Shown here one piece after another: positions 46,001 to 47,166 of a stretch of 47,166 nt of DNA. The stretch is taken from the NCBI GenBank assembly GCA_019247895.1, contig JAFBAF010000253.1, positions 1-47,166 of the forward strand, in the 5' to 3' direction. Positions within the stretch are counted from its first letter, which is position 1; every line of letters begins with the position of its first letter. A program made the position numbers and the translations under genes. The notes under the pieces were generated by a model. The model searched no databases. It saw only the letters and a program-made list of their open reading frames with translations, and was not told the origin of the DNA. The DNA comes from Parafilimonas sp. GTDB taxonomy: Bacteria; Bacteroidota; Bacteroidia; Chitinophagales; Chitinophagaceae.

Positions 46001-47166
46001 GTGTGCAATTAAACTGGACAGATGTTTCTTACAATGAAACAGGTTATGAAGTGTATCGTTCATTAACCGCAGCAGGCCCTTATGCAAAGCTTGCGCAAAC
46101 TTTACCTGCTGATGCTATTATGTATCTTGATACAACAGTAAGCGGTACAACTCAGTACTATTATAAAGTAAGAGCCATTAACACTTATGGAGCTTCACTA
46201 TATTCAGATAGCACCAGCATTACAACACTTGGCAGAATTCCACAAGTAAATGCAATCAGTGATGTTACTATAAAAAATAATCAGCCGGTTTCTGTTACGG
46301 TTTCTGCGAAAGATGACAGTTCAGATCATATAAGATTATTTGCTTCAAATCTTCCATCATTCGCAACATTTATTGACAATGGAAATGGAACAGGAACAAT
46401 CAACATCACGCCAATATCAAATTCAATTGGTATTTACCAGGGCGTTACAATCACTGCAAAAGATAACAACGATTCAAGCCGTTCTGCTTCATTCAATATT
46501 TCTGTTGTTGATAAAGATGTTACTTCGGTTTACTTGAATTTCTCTGACGGAAGTTTAGCCGGCAAACCATGGAACAATCTTGCAGGCTGGCCATTTGCGG
46601 GAACTACATTCAATAATTTGAATGATGATAACAACCAGGCATCAGGTATAACCGTAACATTGGTTAATGGGTTCCAGGGAGTTGTTGCATCAGGTTTGCG
46701 ACCGGGTAATGGCAAAGGTGTTTATCCTGAAGTAGTAATGCGCACAGCAGAATTTGAAGGTTCAACTAATAAAGATTCAATCAAAATTTCAGGCTTATCA
46801 TCGTCGAAGAAATACAATTTTGTTTTCTTCAATAGCCATGATGATGGATTGAATGGCCTTACAAACTTTACCATCAATGGTCAAACTGTTTCTTTAAATG
46901 CAACCAACAATTTAAATAAAACAGTTCAGATAAATGGCATTACACCAGATGCAAACGGCAATGTAATGATCGCTGTTGCTAAAGGCGCAGGTGCAGATTA
47001 TGCTTATATCAGTTCATTAGTAATACAAAGCTATACTTCATCATTAAGCACATTAAGCCCAACTGATCTGCGTGTTACTGACACGAAACGTACATCTGTA
47101 ACATTGCAATGGCAAGACAGGGCTTACAATGAAACGGGTTACGAAGTATGGAGAGCCACAACAAGC
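40018..47166 (+). CDS. Second giant secreted esterase-like protein with PA14 expansion (3' end missing)
   Basis: The frame is open from the ATG at 40018 to the last base, at least 2383 codons, and the stop lies outside the window. The signal peptide is MQKLYTILLIFFTVAA to MAQS. The hydrolase domain is a clear paralogue of the upstream protein: FHGLGETG, S176 in NGLSAGG, D228 (GGLDG), H260 (DLGHGTWD). Next come an Ig-like region, two FN3, four tandem PA14 domains (41929-43845), FN3, a fifth PA14 (about 44110-44530), FN3, two cadherin-like domains, an unnamed module, FN3, a cadherin-like domain, a second unnamed module and the start of another FN3. The order equals that of its neighbour apart from the extra PA14 copies, so a third module and a T9SS sorting domain are expected beyond the edge. 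PA14 domains often bind glycans. Confidence 0.88.
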   Translation, partial: MQKLYTILLIFFTVAASKICMAQSVLNPNDAIVTYNSANPPTQPAYGQIGKWVRTKRLSWNTDSYKAYIYKGCAFRLKFPKSYNPTANDGKKYPMIVFFHGLGETGSIYDNEYQLYHGGQGFSDAVDNGTFDGYILCMQSQGFWGAGQYQYISEIIDYMTANNKLDPFHIAANGLSAGGQGTWEMLMAHPNYLSAALPMSEVSIGYNDTSVVNVVKFTPMWYFQGGLDGAPAPSTAQQVRDAILNAGGNYKYTEYADLGHGTWDRAWSEPDFYPFILRSYSSNPWALYGRTQFCTLDSVNVTLGLARGFDAYQWRKDGKVIDSATSNTFMATQPGTYDARVLKGSTWSDWSHTPVSIQVKTGATAPSIQVSGLASKVLPALDGSTTVKLEVPDGYSTYLWQKAGSNDTVSTTRFATATTGDYKVKVTQQFGCASAFSNTFSVIDANGQNKPDAPINLTATTVSKTGIRLNWTDNPSPKYNETNFEVYQALQSGSNYKLIGITDANVNVFNIDGLNSNTKYYFKVRAINNSAASAASNEANAITAADTQAPTAPTNLAIASSTTTSISLTWNASSDDVGVFKYDIYINGVKSYATSATQFTVNGLQIGQYFNFTVKARDAAGNVSDASNQVSSQPLLTGLNYKYYTFTGTWNNLPDFNTLTPKATGVVANITLDNKTQSDNFAYLWEGYINIPVSGTYYFRTNSDDGSKVYLGNLNQTGSPYSYNATAIVNNDGLHSPQDKTSSAITLTAGVYPIAITYYEQTGGETMALSWQTPQTDGDYVTIPSSAWANAPVVSGQVGGLNYKYYTFTGTWSNLPDFSTLTPKSTGSVPNVTIANATQQDNFAYLWEGYINIPVTGTYYFKTNSDDGSKLYLGALNQTTSAYSFSATAIVNNDGLHSAQDKTSSAITLTAGVYPIAITFFEQTGSQSINVSWQTPQTNSAFVAIPNTAFVNAPVITQSGGLKYKYYNFTGTWNSMPDFKTLTPAATGSVPNITLDKATQADNFAFLWEGYINIPTTGYYTFKTSSDDGSKLYLGALNQLSSPYNYAATAIVNNDGLHSAQDKTSSSLYLTAGVYPIAITYYEQTGSSTMTVSWKTPQSGTNYVIIPNSAFVDAPKGPLKYKYYTTTSYWTKLPDYNTLTPAFTGVATNIATDSKTQYYQFGYLWEGYINIPVTGTYTFKTNSDDGSKLYLGALNQITSPYNYNATAVVDNDGVHFAQDKYSATLTLTAGVYPIALSYFQQTLFTNVSLSWKTPQSNGNYVTIPSSAFVDTPVVKQIPAKPGNLTAVAVSPKKINLTWADNSNNETVFEIWRSTDALTGFATVGTALANKTTYTDSNLTANTTYYYRIRAVGTDGESDFDKEGSGVAYAYYEQTGLTTLPDFTSLTPKKTGRVLTFGLGMQAQSDNFQLKFSGTINIPTTGTYTFYTSSDDGSKLYIDGFTETSKVVDNNGVHNLQEKSGTKYLTAGAHSIYVTFFATTGTEALTVSYAGPGISKQQIPSSVLGQAYTSATTPATQTAPIAPASLIATGASTSSIKISWADKSSNENNFELWRSSNTNTNYVFVASLPANTISYNDSNLVSNSIYYYKVRAINEGGASVYSNEDSGKTSNTPPVIADITNQYVRYGTQLQLNVSGTDADGYQLNFSMQNQPSFATLVNNGNETATLTFNPASSNIGTYSNIMIIATDANGGSDTTKFNLTVGSNYNPVITSLPDYVMSESDTLTIPLAAQDQDNADVLTWSVVNQPAGSVITPVANGVINLFLKPGYAAAGVYYLQATVSDNNGGSSTAQFKLTVTDKDPNTRIYVRFMEQDAAPSPWNSATGVLTYNLQDSRGNNSHVNLLMQTDWWAAFHEGPQTGNNSGIYPDAVLKDYYYFGVFGGPETVSAKLTGLDTSATYNLSFYAGSVYAGAADNGTTTYTAGGQTVSLAVQNNTQNTVAINGLKPDADGSITFTMAKGANTPVGYINALVISTLYDDKTVPAAPKSLIAQNVSGQGVQLNWTDVSYNETGYEVYRSLTAAGPYAKLAQTLPADAIMYLDTTVSGTTQYYYKVRAINTYGASLYSDSTSITTLGRIPQVNAISDVTIKNNQPVSVTVSAKDDSSDHIRLFASNLPSFATFIDNGNGTGTINITPISNSIGIYQGVTITAKDNNDSSRSASFNISVVDKDVTSVYLNFSDGSLAGKPWNNLAGWPFAGTTFNNLNDDNNQASGITVTLVNGFQGVVASGLRPGNGKGVYPEVVMRTAEFEGSTNKDSIKISGLSSSKKYNFVFFNSHDDGLNGLTNFTINGQTVSLNATNNLNKTVQINGITPDANGNVMIAVAKGAGADYAYISSLVIQSYTSSLSTLSPTDLRVTDTKRTSVTLQWQDRAYNETGYEVWRATTS
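41929..43845 (+). repeat. Four tandem PA14 repeats of ~470-486 bp
   Basis: Repeat starts are at about 41929, 42415, 42898 and 43366. Each unit encodes KYYxxTGTW-like, LPDFxTLTP, LWEGYINIP, TNSDDGSKLYLG, ATAIVNNDGLHSAQDK, LTAGVYPIAI and a W-x-TPQ end. DNA similarity is high, especially around the GAAGGTTATATCAACAT stretch and the DDGSK block. The fifth PA14 near 44110-44530 is more divergent and separated by an FN3 domain. The array is coding and in frame. Confidence 0.85.

Overview
The window is AT-rich chromosomal DNA of a member of the Bacteroidota, most likely a Chitinophagaceae-like or other Sphingobacteriia-type bacterium. The evidence is type IX secretion (T9SS) C-terminal sorting domains, LytS/LytTR two-component genes, weak or absent Shine-Dalgarno sequences and the overall gene repertoire. 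The taxonomic call is inference. I see no tRNA, rRNA, CRISPR array, insertion sequence or phage gene. No gene-free stretch exceeds 300 bases.

Left part (1-10.5 kb), housekeeping and miscellaneous genes: a coiled-coil/DUF4357 protein cut by the left edge, imidazolonepropionase (hutI, without the other hut genes), a 66-residue protein with its own terminator, an ABC-2 permease without a visible ATPase, a berberine-bridge-type FAD oxidase, a DinB-like protein, a FemAB/GNAT-like acyltransferase, a LytS-type kinase with a LytTR regulator, and a GT-C-like membrane glycosyltransferase. Between DinB and the acyltransferase lies a short decayed start of a VOC/glyoxalase-family gene with two single-base deletions.

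Middle part (10.6-32.6 kb), a large surface polysaccharide locus. The plus-strand operon 10642-16351 encodes a 2-oxoglutarate/Fe(II) oxygenase, a glycosyltransferase and four tightly packed genes. These four look like a complete polyprenyl-phosphate D-arabinofuranose donor pathway: a UbiA-type phosphoribosyltransferase, a HAD phosphatase, and DprE1-like plus DprE2-like epimerase subunits, best known from mycobacteria. A second plus-strand group (18671-22589) holds a Wzx-like flippase, a GT14 enzyme and a membrane glycosyltransferase whose N-terminus resembles the mycobacterial arabinofuranosyltransferase AftB. A minus-strand operon (31238 down to 22586) starts with a stand-alone receiver and continues with an initiating sugar transferase fused to a degenerate receiver domain, two GT2 enzymes, an asparagine-synthase-type amidotransferase, two GT4 enzymes and a methyltransferase. 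A beta-helix protein and a DUF707 protein sit between the groups. No obvious Wzy polymerase or Wza/Wzc export gene is visible.

Right part (32.7-47.2 kb), secreted giants. A small frameshifted remnant consisting of signal peptide plus T9SS sorting domain is followed by two tandem paralogous genes. Each encodes a secreted protein of more than 2000 residues with an N-terminal alpha/beta-hydrolase (esterase-like) domain, then FN3, PA14, cadherin-like and an unnamed repeated beta-rich module. The first ends in a T9SS sorting domain and a strong terminator. The second runs off the right edge still open and has expanded PA14 from one copy to five, four of them in tandem.
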